A stretch of DNA of 13,313 nt from an uncultured Verrucomicrobiota bacterium (GTDB lineage: Bacteria; Verrucomicrobiota; Kiritimatiellia; RFP12; UBA3636), in the NCBI GenBank assembly GCA_946534745.1, contig CAMNDA010000300.1, positions 1 to 13,313 on the forward strand. The letters run 5' to 3'. The notes beneath the pieces are model-generated. The model saw only the letters and a program-made list of their open reading frames with translations, was not told the DNA's origin and made no database searches. Positions 1 to 4,859 of this stretch are shown here, piece after piece; the first letter of the stretch is position 1, and each line of letters begins with the position of its first letter. A program made the translations under genes and the position numbers.

Positions 1-315
1 GTCGCCGTCGATCACGACGCGGCGGCCGGGCGCGGCGGCCTTCGCCTCGCGGAGGGCGTCGAGGAGGCCGCCCGAGCCGACGGCGCGGGCGTTCACGAAG
101 AGGCTGCCGCGGGCGTTGACGCCGACGGAGATGATGTCCGGCGTCTGCTTGTAGGTCTTCACGACGTGGGCGCGCGGGAGGTCGACCTCGAGGCGCTTCT
201 CGACCTTCTTGAGCTGGGACGAGACGAGGAAGAAGATGAGCAGCAGGAACACGCAGTCGATGAGCGGCGTGAGCTGCACCTCGACGGCGGATTCGTCTTC
301 TTGGCGGATGGCCAT
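1..315 (-). CDS. exbD: ExbD/TolR-family biopolymer transport protein, 3' end outside the window
   Basis: This is the proton-channel partner of ExbB; in the inner membrane the pair couples proton flow to TonB-dependent outer-membrane transport. The 105 visible residues begin MAIRQEDESAVEVQLTPLID and continue into one hydrophobic segment (about residues 17-32, CVFLLLIFFLVSSQ). The Asp at residue 20 in the LTPLID motif is the conserved protonatable residue of the family. The periplasmic part follows (DIISVGVNARGSLFVNAR) and runs off the window still open at position 1; full-length family members are about 130-150 residues, so the last third is missing. The start is fixed by a strong Shine-Dalgarno, GGAGGTT, at about 321-327. 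It lies 15 bp after exbB on the same strand, so the two are almost certainly co-transcribed. TolR is an alternative name, but no other tol gene is visible. Confidence 0.93.
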   Translation of the reverse strand, partial: MAIRQEDESAVEVQLTPLIDCVFLLLIFFLVSSQLKKVEKRLEVDLPRAHVVKTYKQTPDIISVGVNARGSLFVNARAVGSGGLLDALREAKAAAPGRRVVIDGD

Positions 316-330
316 GGCGGAACCTCCGGG

Positions 331-1107
331 CTAGCGCTTCGCGCCGACGGTGCGCTGGACGAGGCCCGCGATCTCGTCCTCGAGGATGACCGAGTAGAGC
401 GAGAGGCGGTTGCGGACGATCTGGTGGACGAAGAGCGCGGGCATCGCGACGGCGAGGCCGGCGACGGTGGTGACGAGCGCCTTGCCGATCGAGTCGGCGA
501 GCACCGAGGCGTCGCCCATCTCGCCCATCGCGGCGACGGTGCCGAACGCCTCCAGGAGGCCGAGCACGGTGCCGAAGAGGCCGAGCAGCGGGGCGAGCGT
601 GGCGACGGTGGCGAGCATCGCGGCCTTGCGGCCCTCGAGTCGGAGCTCGCGCCCGGCCTTGTCCTCGGCGAACGCCTTCACCTCCAGCACGTCCTTGCTG
701 CCCTTGTATTCGAGCATCGTCTCGACGACGCGCGCCAGGGCGCTGCGGCTCTTGGCGCAGCGGTAGCCGATCTCGTCGAACGCGCCGTCGTTCCAGAGGC
801 GGACGACGTCCGCGGAGAGGCCGTCCGGGACGATGCGCGAGCGGCGCAGGCAGAGGAGGCGCTCCAGCGCGCAGCCGAGGCCGAGGACGGACAGCAGGCC
901 GATGAACCACATCGTCTTGCCGCCCTGGCGGATGTAGTGCGTCCATTCCTCGAGGGCGGTCTGGTCCGGCGCCTCGGCGGAGGCGGGGGCGGCCTCGGCG
1001 GCCTCGGCCGGGACGGCGTTCGTGGCGGACTCCGGCGCGGCGGGATCCTGCGCGAGGACGGGCATCGCCGCGAGCGCGGCGAGAACGGGGAGGAGACGGA
1101 GTTTCAT
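331..1107 (-). CDS. exbB: MotA/TolQ/ExbB proton channel family protein
   Basis: 258 residues. This is the inner-membrane multi-span subunit that forms the proton channel with ExbD. I place the start at MKLRLLPVLAALAAMPVLAQ, which reads as a cleavable signal peptide (Lys/Arg, hydrophobic core, A-L-A-Q end). It is followed by an Ala/Pro/Glu/Ser-rich stretch at residues 21-50 that should be periplasmic. Membrane segments are at about 66-84, 164-186 and 207-230. The family signature is clear: TLAPLLGLFGTVLGLLEAF (170-188) and IGKALVTTVAGLAVAMPALF (207-226). The reading frame stays open upstream to 1326, but that part is intergenic repeat sequence and looks non-coding. There is no recognisable Shine-Dalgarno ahead of this ATG, so initiation may rely on another signal. 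A signal peptide plus periplasmic linker is an addition to the minimal enteric ExbB and is seen in many ExbB-like proteins of other phyla. Confidence 0.93.
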   Translation of the reverse strand: MKLRLLPVLAALAAMPVLAQDPAAPESATNAVPAEAAEAAPASAEAPDQTALEEWTHYIRQGGKTMWFIGLLSVLGLGCALERLLCLRRSRIVPDGLSADVVRLWNDGAFDEIGYRCAKSRSALARVVETMLEYKGSKDVLEVKAFAEDKAGRELRLEGRKAAMLATVATLAPLLGLFGTVLGLLEAFGTVAAMGEMGDASVLADSIGKALVTTVAGLAVAMPALFVHQIVRNRLSLYSVILEDEIAGLVQRTVGAKR

Positions 1108-1135
1108 GGATTGGTATGGTTTGGGGTTAAGTGGG

Positions 1136-1170
1136 AATGCTGAATGCCGAGTGCTGAATGCTGAATGCTG
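1136..1170. repeat. Tandem heptamer repeat, five copies of AATGCTG-type units
   Basis: Five contiguous 7-bp units: AATGCTG, AATGCCG, AGTGCTG, AATGCTG, AATGCTG (three identical, two with one change each). On the minus strand the unit is CAGCATT, and the array lies 29-63 nt upstream of the exbB start, so it would be in the exbB leader or promoter. It is markedly richer in A/T than its surroundings. Slipped-strand copy-number change is possible for arrays of this kind, but nothing here shows that it varies. Confidence 0.85.
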
Positions 1171-1179
1171 AGCGGGTAT

Positions 1180-1201
1180 GCTTGCGAGAAAGCTCACAAG
1201 C
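1180..1201 (-). other. Inverted repeat, predicted hairpin in the exbB leader
   Basis: Arms 1180-1188 and 1193-1201 are complementary over 9 positions except one. On the plus strand that position is a C/A mismatch; on the minus strand it becomes a G-U wobble, so the RNA hairpin is better formed in a transcript running toward exbB (arms GCTTGTGAG and CTCGCAAGC, loop CTTT). It could be an RNA structure or a protein-binding palindrome. Confidence 0.5.
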
Positions 1202-1238
1202 GGGAGAGCAGAGAGCGTGCCAGACGCGCGGAACGGGG

Positions 1239-1258
1239 AAAAAGGGCGAAAATTCGCC
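1239..1258 (-). terminator. Weak terminator-like hairpin with T tract, minus strand
   Basis: Read on the minus strand, GGCGA and TCGCC pair around a 4-nt AT-rich loop (GGCGAA/TTCGCC if the loop is squeezed to 2 nt). One C and then TTTTT follow. The stem is short for an intrinsic terminator. It sits between the glycosyltransferase promoter and exbB, so if real it would stop minus-strand transcripts entering from the glycosyltransferase side or attenuate a long exbB leader. It could also be chance. Confidence 0.25.
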
Positions 1259-1283
1259 GGTCTTGGAAGAGACGGACCCGCGA

Positions 1284-1305
1284 GGTGCGTTCTTCGGAAC
1301 GCACC
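1284..1305 (+). other. Perfect 9-bp inverted repeat with TTCG tetraloop
   Basis: Arms GGTGCGTTC (1284-1292) and GAACGCACC (1297-1305) are perfectly complementary around TTCG. In plus-strand RNA this gives a C(UUCG)G-closed hairpin, one of the most stable tetraloops known. No T tract follows, so it is not a classical terminator. It lies 43 bp upstream of the predicted -35 of the glycosyltransferase promoter, hence probably outside that transcript. A dimeric-regulator operator or a dispersed palindromic repeat are the alternatives. Confidence 0.7.
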
Positions 1306-1317
1306 CTGGCGTGGCGG

Positions 1318-1339
1318 GGTGCGCACGGCGGAACGCGCC
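1318..1339. repeat. Degenerate second copy of the 22-bp palindromic element
   Basis: This stretch begins GGTGCG and ends CGGAACGCGCC. It aligns without gaps to the perfect inverted repeat 34 bp upstream at 17 of 22 positions; the differences are mostly in the loop and inner stem. The outer arms can still form about 6 pairs with one G-U. It looks like a decayed or divergent duplicate of the first element. Confidence 0.4.
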
Positions 1340-1347
1340 GGGGCTCC

Positions 1348-1377
1348 TTGCGCCGTCGCGCGGCGTTCTGGTAGAAT
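1348..1377 (+). promoter_or_regulatory. Putative sigma70-type promoter of the glycosyltransferase gene
   Basis: TTGCGC (1348-1353) and TAGAAT (1372-1377) are separated by 18 nt, and the -10 is preceded by TGG, making an extended -10. The ATG at 1389 is only 11 nt after the -10, so transcription starting 6-8 nt past the -10 would leave a leader of only a few nucleotides. The same TTGCGC-N18-TATGAT layout recurs upstream of the gene starting at 3510. Confidence 0.5.
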
Positions 1378-1388
1378 CCGGCGCCAGC

Positions 1389-2576
1389 ATGGACACGCCC
1401 GCCGAAACCTCTTCCGCGCCGCGCCGCCGGCGCGTGCTCTTCCTCGCCTCGCAGCCCTATTTCCAGTGGCGGGGCTCGCCGATCCGGCTCGGCTTCGACG
1501 TCCGCGCGCTCGCCGAGAACGGCTACGACGTCGACTTCCTCACGCTCCCGATCGGCGAGGACCGGCCCGTCGAGGGCGTCCGCATCCTGCGCTGCCCCAA
1601 CCTCTTCTTCGCCCGGAAGATCGCCATCGGCCCCTCGCCGCTCAAGCTCGCGTTCGACGCGGTGATGTTCGTCGAGGCGCTCGGAATGATCTGCCGACGG
1701 CGCTACGACGTCATCCACGGCGTCGAGGACTGCGGCCTCCCGGCCTGGATCCTCTCGCGCCTCGCGCGCGCGAAGGCGGTCTTCGAGAAGCACTCCGACG
1801 CCGGAAGCTACAAGAAGGGCCTCGTCATCCGCGCCTACCGCGCCGTCGAGCGCTTCGTGATGCGCCACGCCGACGCCGTCATCGGCACCGGCCCGGCGCT
1901 CGTCCGGCAGGTCGAGGAGACCGGCGCCGGCACGCCCGCCTTCTGCGTGAGCGACATCCCGTCGTCCCTCGTCGAGCCGGACGCGGCCGGCACCGCCGCC
2001 GCGCGCGCCGAGCTGGAGAGGGCGCCCGGGGAGATCCTCGCGACGTACGTCGGGTCGTTCGCGGTCTACCAGGGCATCGACCTGCTCTTCTCCTCGATTC
2101 CCGTCGCGGTCGCGAAGGAGCCCCGCCTGCGCTTCGTCATCGTCGGCGGGACGCCGGAGGAGATCGCGGAGCGGACGGAGCAGATGCGCGAGGCCGGCTG
2201 CGCGGAGCGCGTCTCGTTCGTCGGCAAGATTCCGCCGGACCGGCTGCCCTGCTACCTCGCGGCGTCGGACCTGCTGCTCTCGCCGCGCATCCAGGGCCTC
2301 AACACGCCGCTCAAGCTGCTCGACTACCTCAAGGTCGCGCGCGGGATCGTCGCGACCGACCATCCCGCCAACCGCCTCATCCTCGACGAGACGACGGCGC
2401 TCTTCGCCGCGCCCGAGCCGGAGGCGTTCGGCGGCGCGGTCGCGGAGCTGGCGCGCGACGGCGCGCGCCGCGCCGCGCTCGCCGCGCGCTGCCGCGCGCT
2501 CGTCGACGACCGCTACAACTTCGGCGTCTTCAGACGCGGTCTTCGCGACGTCTACGCGCGCGTCCTCGGTGAATAG
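1389..2576 (+). CDS. Glycosyltransferase, GT4-like (GT-B fold)
   Basis: 395 residues, expected in the cytoplasm or at the inner membrane face, moving a sugar from a nucleotide donor to a glycan or lipid acceptor; the substrate is not readable. The N-terminal Rossmann domain starts RRRRVLFLASQPYFQWRGSP (12-31, glycine at 29) and includes YDVIHGVEDCG (106-116). The C-terminal donor domain has YVGSFAVYQGIDLLF (220-234), RLRFVIVGG (246-254), VSFVGKIPPDRL (275-286), SDLLLSPRIQGLNTPLKLLD (293-312) and a final helix region. The usual GT4 E-x7-E motif is altered here: the second acidic residue appears as Asp312 in KLLDYLK and the first is not obvious. An upstream in-frame ORF extension reaches 1158 but crosses the repeats and promoter, so ATG 1389 is preferred; no Shine-Dalgarno precedes it, consistent with near-leaderless initiation. 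The gene overlaps the convergent isomerase by 25 bp. It has no glycan-cluster neighbours, so its pathway is unknown. Confidence 0.85.
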   Translation: MDTPAETSSAPRRRRVLFLASQPYFQWRGSPIRLGFDVRALAENGYDVDFLTLPIGEDRPVEGVRILRCPNLFFARKIAIGPSPLKLAFDAVMFVEALGMICRRRYDVIHGVEDCGLPAWILSRLARAKAVFEKHSDAGSYKKGLVIRAYRAVERFVMRHADAVIGTGPALVRQVEETGAGTPAFCVSDIPSSLVEPDAAGTAAARAELERAPGEILATYVGSFAVYQGIDLLFSSIPVAVAKEPRLRFVIVGGTPEEIAERTEQMREAGCAERVSFVGKIPPDRLPCYLAASDLLLSPRIQGLNTPLKLLDYLKVARGIVATDHPANRLILDETTALFAAPEPEAFGGAVAELARDGARRAALAARCRALVDDRYNFGVFRRGLRDVYARVLGE

Positions 2577-3385
2577 AGCCCGCGGACGAAGGCCGCGAAG
2601 GCGGGAATCGCGACTTCGGGCTCCTCGATCTCCGGATGCCAGCGCTTCTCCCATTCGAGCGTGAGCCAGCCGTCGTAGCCGGCGGCGGCGAGCGCGTCCC
2701 GCATTGCGCGGAGAGGCACCTCTCCCTCGCCCGGCAGGCAGAGCCGGCGCCCGCCGCCGGGCAGCGCGCGCGAATCCTTCCAGTGCGTGTTGCGGATGTA
2801 CGGCGAGAGGTTGCGGACGGACGCTTCCGGCGCTTCGCCCTTCGTCGCCCACGGATGGTGCACGTCCCAGAGCAGCGCGATGCCGTCGGGCCGTCCCGCC
2901 GCGTCGAACGCCGCGCGGAGCTTCGACGTGTCCGTCCAGTCGTCGTGCGTCTCGACGACGAACTCGATCCCCGCCTCCCGAGCGATCTCCGCCGCCGCGG
3001 CAAGCGTCTCCGCCGCGTTCGCGACCGGATCCGCGATCCCGTCCGCCGCGCCGCCGAAGATCCGCACCTGCCGGCATCCAAGCGGCGCGCAGAGCTCCGC
3101 GTAGCGGCGCATCGAGCCGAGCTCCCGCTCGCGCGCGGCGGCGTCCGGCGCCGACATCTTCGCGCCGCTGCCGAGGCAGGAGACCGCGAGCCCCGCGTCG
3201 CGGACGCGCGCGCCGAGCTCCCGCAGCGCCGCGCCGCGGAAGGCGGGGCTGTCGGGCAGCTCGACGTCGCCGAGGTAGCCGCGGAAGTCGACGGCGCCGT
3301 AGCCGTTCGCGACCGCGGCCTCGACGATGCGGTCGACCGTCCAGGCGGGGCATCCGAGCGTCGTGAAGGAGATCTTGGGCTTCAT
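2552..3385 (-). CDS. Sugar-phosphate isomerase/epimerase family protein (xylose isomerase-like TIM barrel)
   Basis: 277 residues, predicted cytoplasmic, with no signal peptide. The family (AP_endonuc_2/xylose-isomerase-like TIM barrels) isomerises or epimerises sugars, sugar acids or inositol derivatives with a divalent metal. The start MKPKISFTTLGCPAWTVDRI matches the typical first beta strand and LGCP motif. The four expected metal ligands can be placed: Glu145 (FVVETHDDW), Asp174 (LLWDVHHPW), His201 (RNTHWKDS) and Glu244 (LTLEWEKR). GEGEVPL (219-225) is also typical. Length is normal for the family and nothing appears missing. The ATG follows a promoter-like TAGAAT by 8 nt with no Shine-Dalgarno, suggesting a leaderless mRNA. 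It converges on the glycosyltransferase with a 25-bp overlap and diverges from the SGNH-nitroreductase gene. The sequence alone does not tell its substrate; hydroxypyruvate isomerase, inosose dehydratase or a ketose epimerase are all possible. Confidence 0.88.
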   Translation of the reverse strand: MKPKISFTTLGCPAWTVDRIVEAAVANGYGAVDFRGYLGDVELPDSPAFRGAALRELGARVRDAGLAVSCLGSGAKMSAPDAAARERELGSMRRYAELCAPLGCRQVRIFGGAADGIADPVANAAETLAAAAEIAREAGIEFVVETHDDWTDTSKLRAAFDAAGRPDGIALLWDVHHPWATKGEAPEASVRNLSPYIRNTHWKDSRALPGGGRRLCLPGEGEVPLRAMRDALAAAGYDGWLTLEWEKRWHPEIEEPEVAIPAFAAFVRGLYSPRTRA

Positions 3386-3393
3386 GGCGCGGG

Positions 3394-3407
3394 ATTCTAC
3401 CCGAACC
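3394..3407 (-). promoter_or_regulatory. Putative extended -10 promoter of the isomerase gene, near-leaderless
   Basis: On the minus strand the sequence GGTTCGGGTAGAAT ends 8 nt before the ATG at 3385. TAGAAT and its left flank match the glycosyltransferase promoter (GTTCTGGTAGAAT), and both continue into a CC.GCGCC block just before the start codon. No convincing -35 is found at 17-18 nt. A transcript starting 6-8 nt after this -10 would begin within a nucleotide or two of the ATG. Confidence 0.45.
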
Positions 3408-3454
3408 CGGCGCGGAAATCCATCCGGGCCGGCCGCCCGGCGCCGTGATTTCGT

Positions 3455-3484
3455 TTGCGCGGAGGTGGCGGTTTCGGGTATGAT
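3455..3484 (+). promoter_or_regulatory. Putative promoter of the SGNH-nitroreductase/RND/PII-like operon
   Basis: TTGCGC (3455-3460), an 18-nt spacer ending in GGTTTCGGG, and TATGAT (3479-3484). Spacing and -35 are identical to the glycosyltransferase promoter. The ATG at 3510 is 25 nt after the -10, leaving a short leader that carries the Shine-Dalgarno AAAGGA (3495-3500). It fires away from the isomerase promoter within the same 124-bp gap. Confidence 0.5.
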
Positions 3485-3509
3485 TCGCGCCACGAAAGGA
3501 ACCCCGACC

Positions 3510-4820
3510 ATGAAATCCTCCCGCCTCCTCCCTCTCTGCGCCGCGCTCGCCGCCGGCGCCGCGCTCGCCGGCGAACCCGCCGATCCGCTCGTCGTCGCCT
3601 GCGTCGGCGACAGCATCACCTACGGCCACGGCGCCTCCGACCGCGGCACGAAGAGCTACCCCGCCCAGCTGCAGGCGCTCCTCGGCGACGGCTGGAAAGT
3701 CCTCAACTTCGGCCACAACGCCCGCACGGCGCTGGACGAGGGCAAGGAGTGGAACGGACAGGGCGGCATGGGCTACCGCAAGTCGCCCGAGTTCGAAAAG
3801 GCGAAGGCCGCCAAGCCCGACGTCGTCCTCTTCATGCTCGGCACGAACGACAGCAAGCCCGTCAACTGGGACGCGGACGACGGCGCGGGCGTGAAGCGCG
3901 ACTACGAGGCGCTCGTGTCGGACTTCCTGAATCTCGAGCCCATGCCTCGCGTCGTCATCGGCCTTTCCCCGTTCGTGAAGAAGGACTCCTTCTCGATCCG
4001 CGAAAGCGTCGTCGGCGGAAAGCTCGTCCCCTGGCAGCTGGAGCTTGCCACGAGCGCGCCGCTGCCGTACGTCGACATCTACGCCGCGACGAAGGCCGCA
4101 GCGGAGACGTCCTACATCGGCGACGGCGTCCACCCGAACGACGCCGGCTACGGCGTGATCGCGGCGGCCTTCGCCAAATGGCTGCGCGACATGGAGAGGA
4201 CGCTCCGGGAGAACCACGCCGAGGCCTGGCCCGCCTCGATCTCGCTCCCCGCGCCAAAGCGCGCGGAGATGCCGCTCGGGGAAGCGCTCGCGAAGCGCGC
4301 GACGCACCGCGAGTTCTCCCCGGAGCCGCTCTCCGACCAGGAGCTCTCGGACCTGCTCTGGGCCGCGAACGGCTACAACCGCCCGGAGGAGAGGAAGCGC
4401 ACGGCCCCGACGGCGATCAACCGCCAGGAGGTCGACCTCTACGTCCTGCGCGCGGACGGCGCGTTCCTCTACGACGCCGCGGAGAACGCGCTCGTCCGCG
4501 TCTCCAAGGACGACCTGCGCGGACTCACGGGCCGCCCGGGGCCGAACAACTTCGCGCTCGAGGCGCCGATCGCGCTCGTCTACGTGGTCGACTTCGAGCG
4601 CCAGCGGATGAAGGACCGCCCGGCGGACGCGCTCAAATACGCCCACGTCGACTGCGGGTTCGTCGGGCAGAACGTCTACCTGCACTGCGCCGCCGCGGGC
4701 CTGAACACCGTGTTCCTCGGCTCGCTGCAGCCGGACAAGCTCGCCGAGGCGCTCGGCCTTCCGGAGACGAGCAAGCCGGTCTTCGCGCAGACCGTCGGCA
4801 GGCCCGCGCCCGAGCGATAG
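3510..4820 (+). CDS. Exported two-domain protein: SGNH/GDSL hydrolase fused to a SagB-type nitroreductase
   Basis: 436 residues. Residues 1-20 (MKSSRLLPLCAALAAGAALA) are a clear signal peptide, so the protein should be periplasmic or secreted. Residues about 26-228 form an SGNH hydrolase: VGDSITYG with nucleophile Ser35, an Asn at 70 (FGHNA), MLGTND at 109-114, and DGVHPNDAGY with Asp205 and His208. Such enzymes remove acyl or acetyl esters, often from carbohydrates. Residues about 252-436 form an FMN-type nitroreductase of the SagB/ThcOx kind: KRATHREFSPEPLSDQELSD, LLWAANGYNRP, RTAPTAINRQEVDLYVL, and YAHVDCGFVGQNVYLHCAAA followed by GLNTVFLGS. Both halves look complete and lie in one uninterrupted frame with a short Pro/Ala-containing link (about 229-251). 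The start is set by AAAGGA 9 nt upstream. The RND pump gene follows after 39 bp. The fusion is unusual; the nitroreductase substrate is unknown, and FMN use outside the cytoplasm would require export of folded protein or cofactor. Confidence 0.88.
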   Translation: MKSSRLLPLCAALAAGAALAGEPADPLVVACVGDSITYGHGASDRGTKSYPAQLQALLGDGWKVLNFGHNARTALDEGKEWNGQGGMGYRKSPEFEKAKAAKPDVVLFMLGTNDSKPVNWDADDGAGVKRDYEALVSDFLNLEPMPRVVIGLSPFVKKDSFSIRESVVGGKLVPWQLELATSAPLPYVDIYAATKAAAETSYIGDGVHPNDAGYGVIAAAFAKWLRDMERTLRENHAEAWPASISLPAPKRAEMPLGEALAKRATHREFSPEPLSDQELSDLLWAANGYNRPEERKRTAPTAINRQEVDLYVLRADGAFLYDAAENALVRVSKDDLRGLTGRPGPNNFALEAPIALVYVVDFERQRMKDRPADALKYAHVDCGFVGQNVYLHCAAAGLNTVFLGSLQPDKLAEALGLPETSKPVFAQTVGRPAPER

Positions 4821-4859
4821 TCCCGGCGGAGGCCCTCCCGCGCAACCGGCCCGACGGCG

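Noticed and set aside
1136..1170. The tandem heptamers as a CRISPR array or an origin with iterons.
   Set aside because: The units are contiguous 7-mers with no spacers, no cas genes are present, and no rep or dnaA gene or AT-rich unwinding region is near.
1284..1305. The TTCG hairpin as a rho-independent terminator.
   Set aside because: No T tract follows on either strand, and on the plus strand no gene ends upstream of it.
1108..1326. Extension of the exbB reading frame upstream of ATG 1107, adding 73 residues.
   Set aside because: The added peptide is encoded by the heptamer array and palindromes, and it would place a complete signal peptide in the middle of the protein. The ATG at 1107 gives a normal exported or membrane protein start.
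1158..1388. Extension of the glycosyltransferase to an upstream in-frame start at 1158.
   Set aside because: The extension covers the inverted repeats and the predicted promoter and has no family similarity. The Rossmann strand expected near a GT-B N-terminus begins just after ATG 1389.
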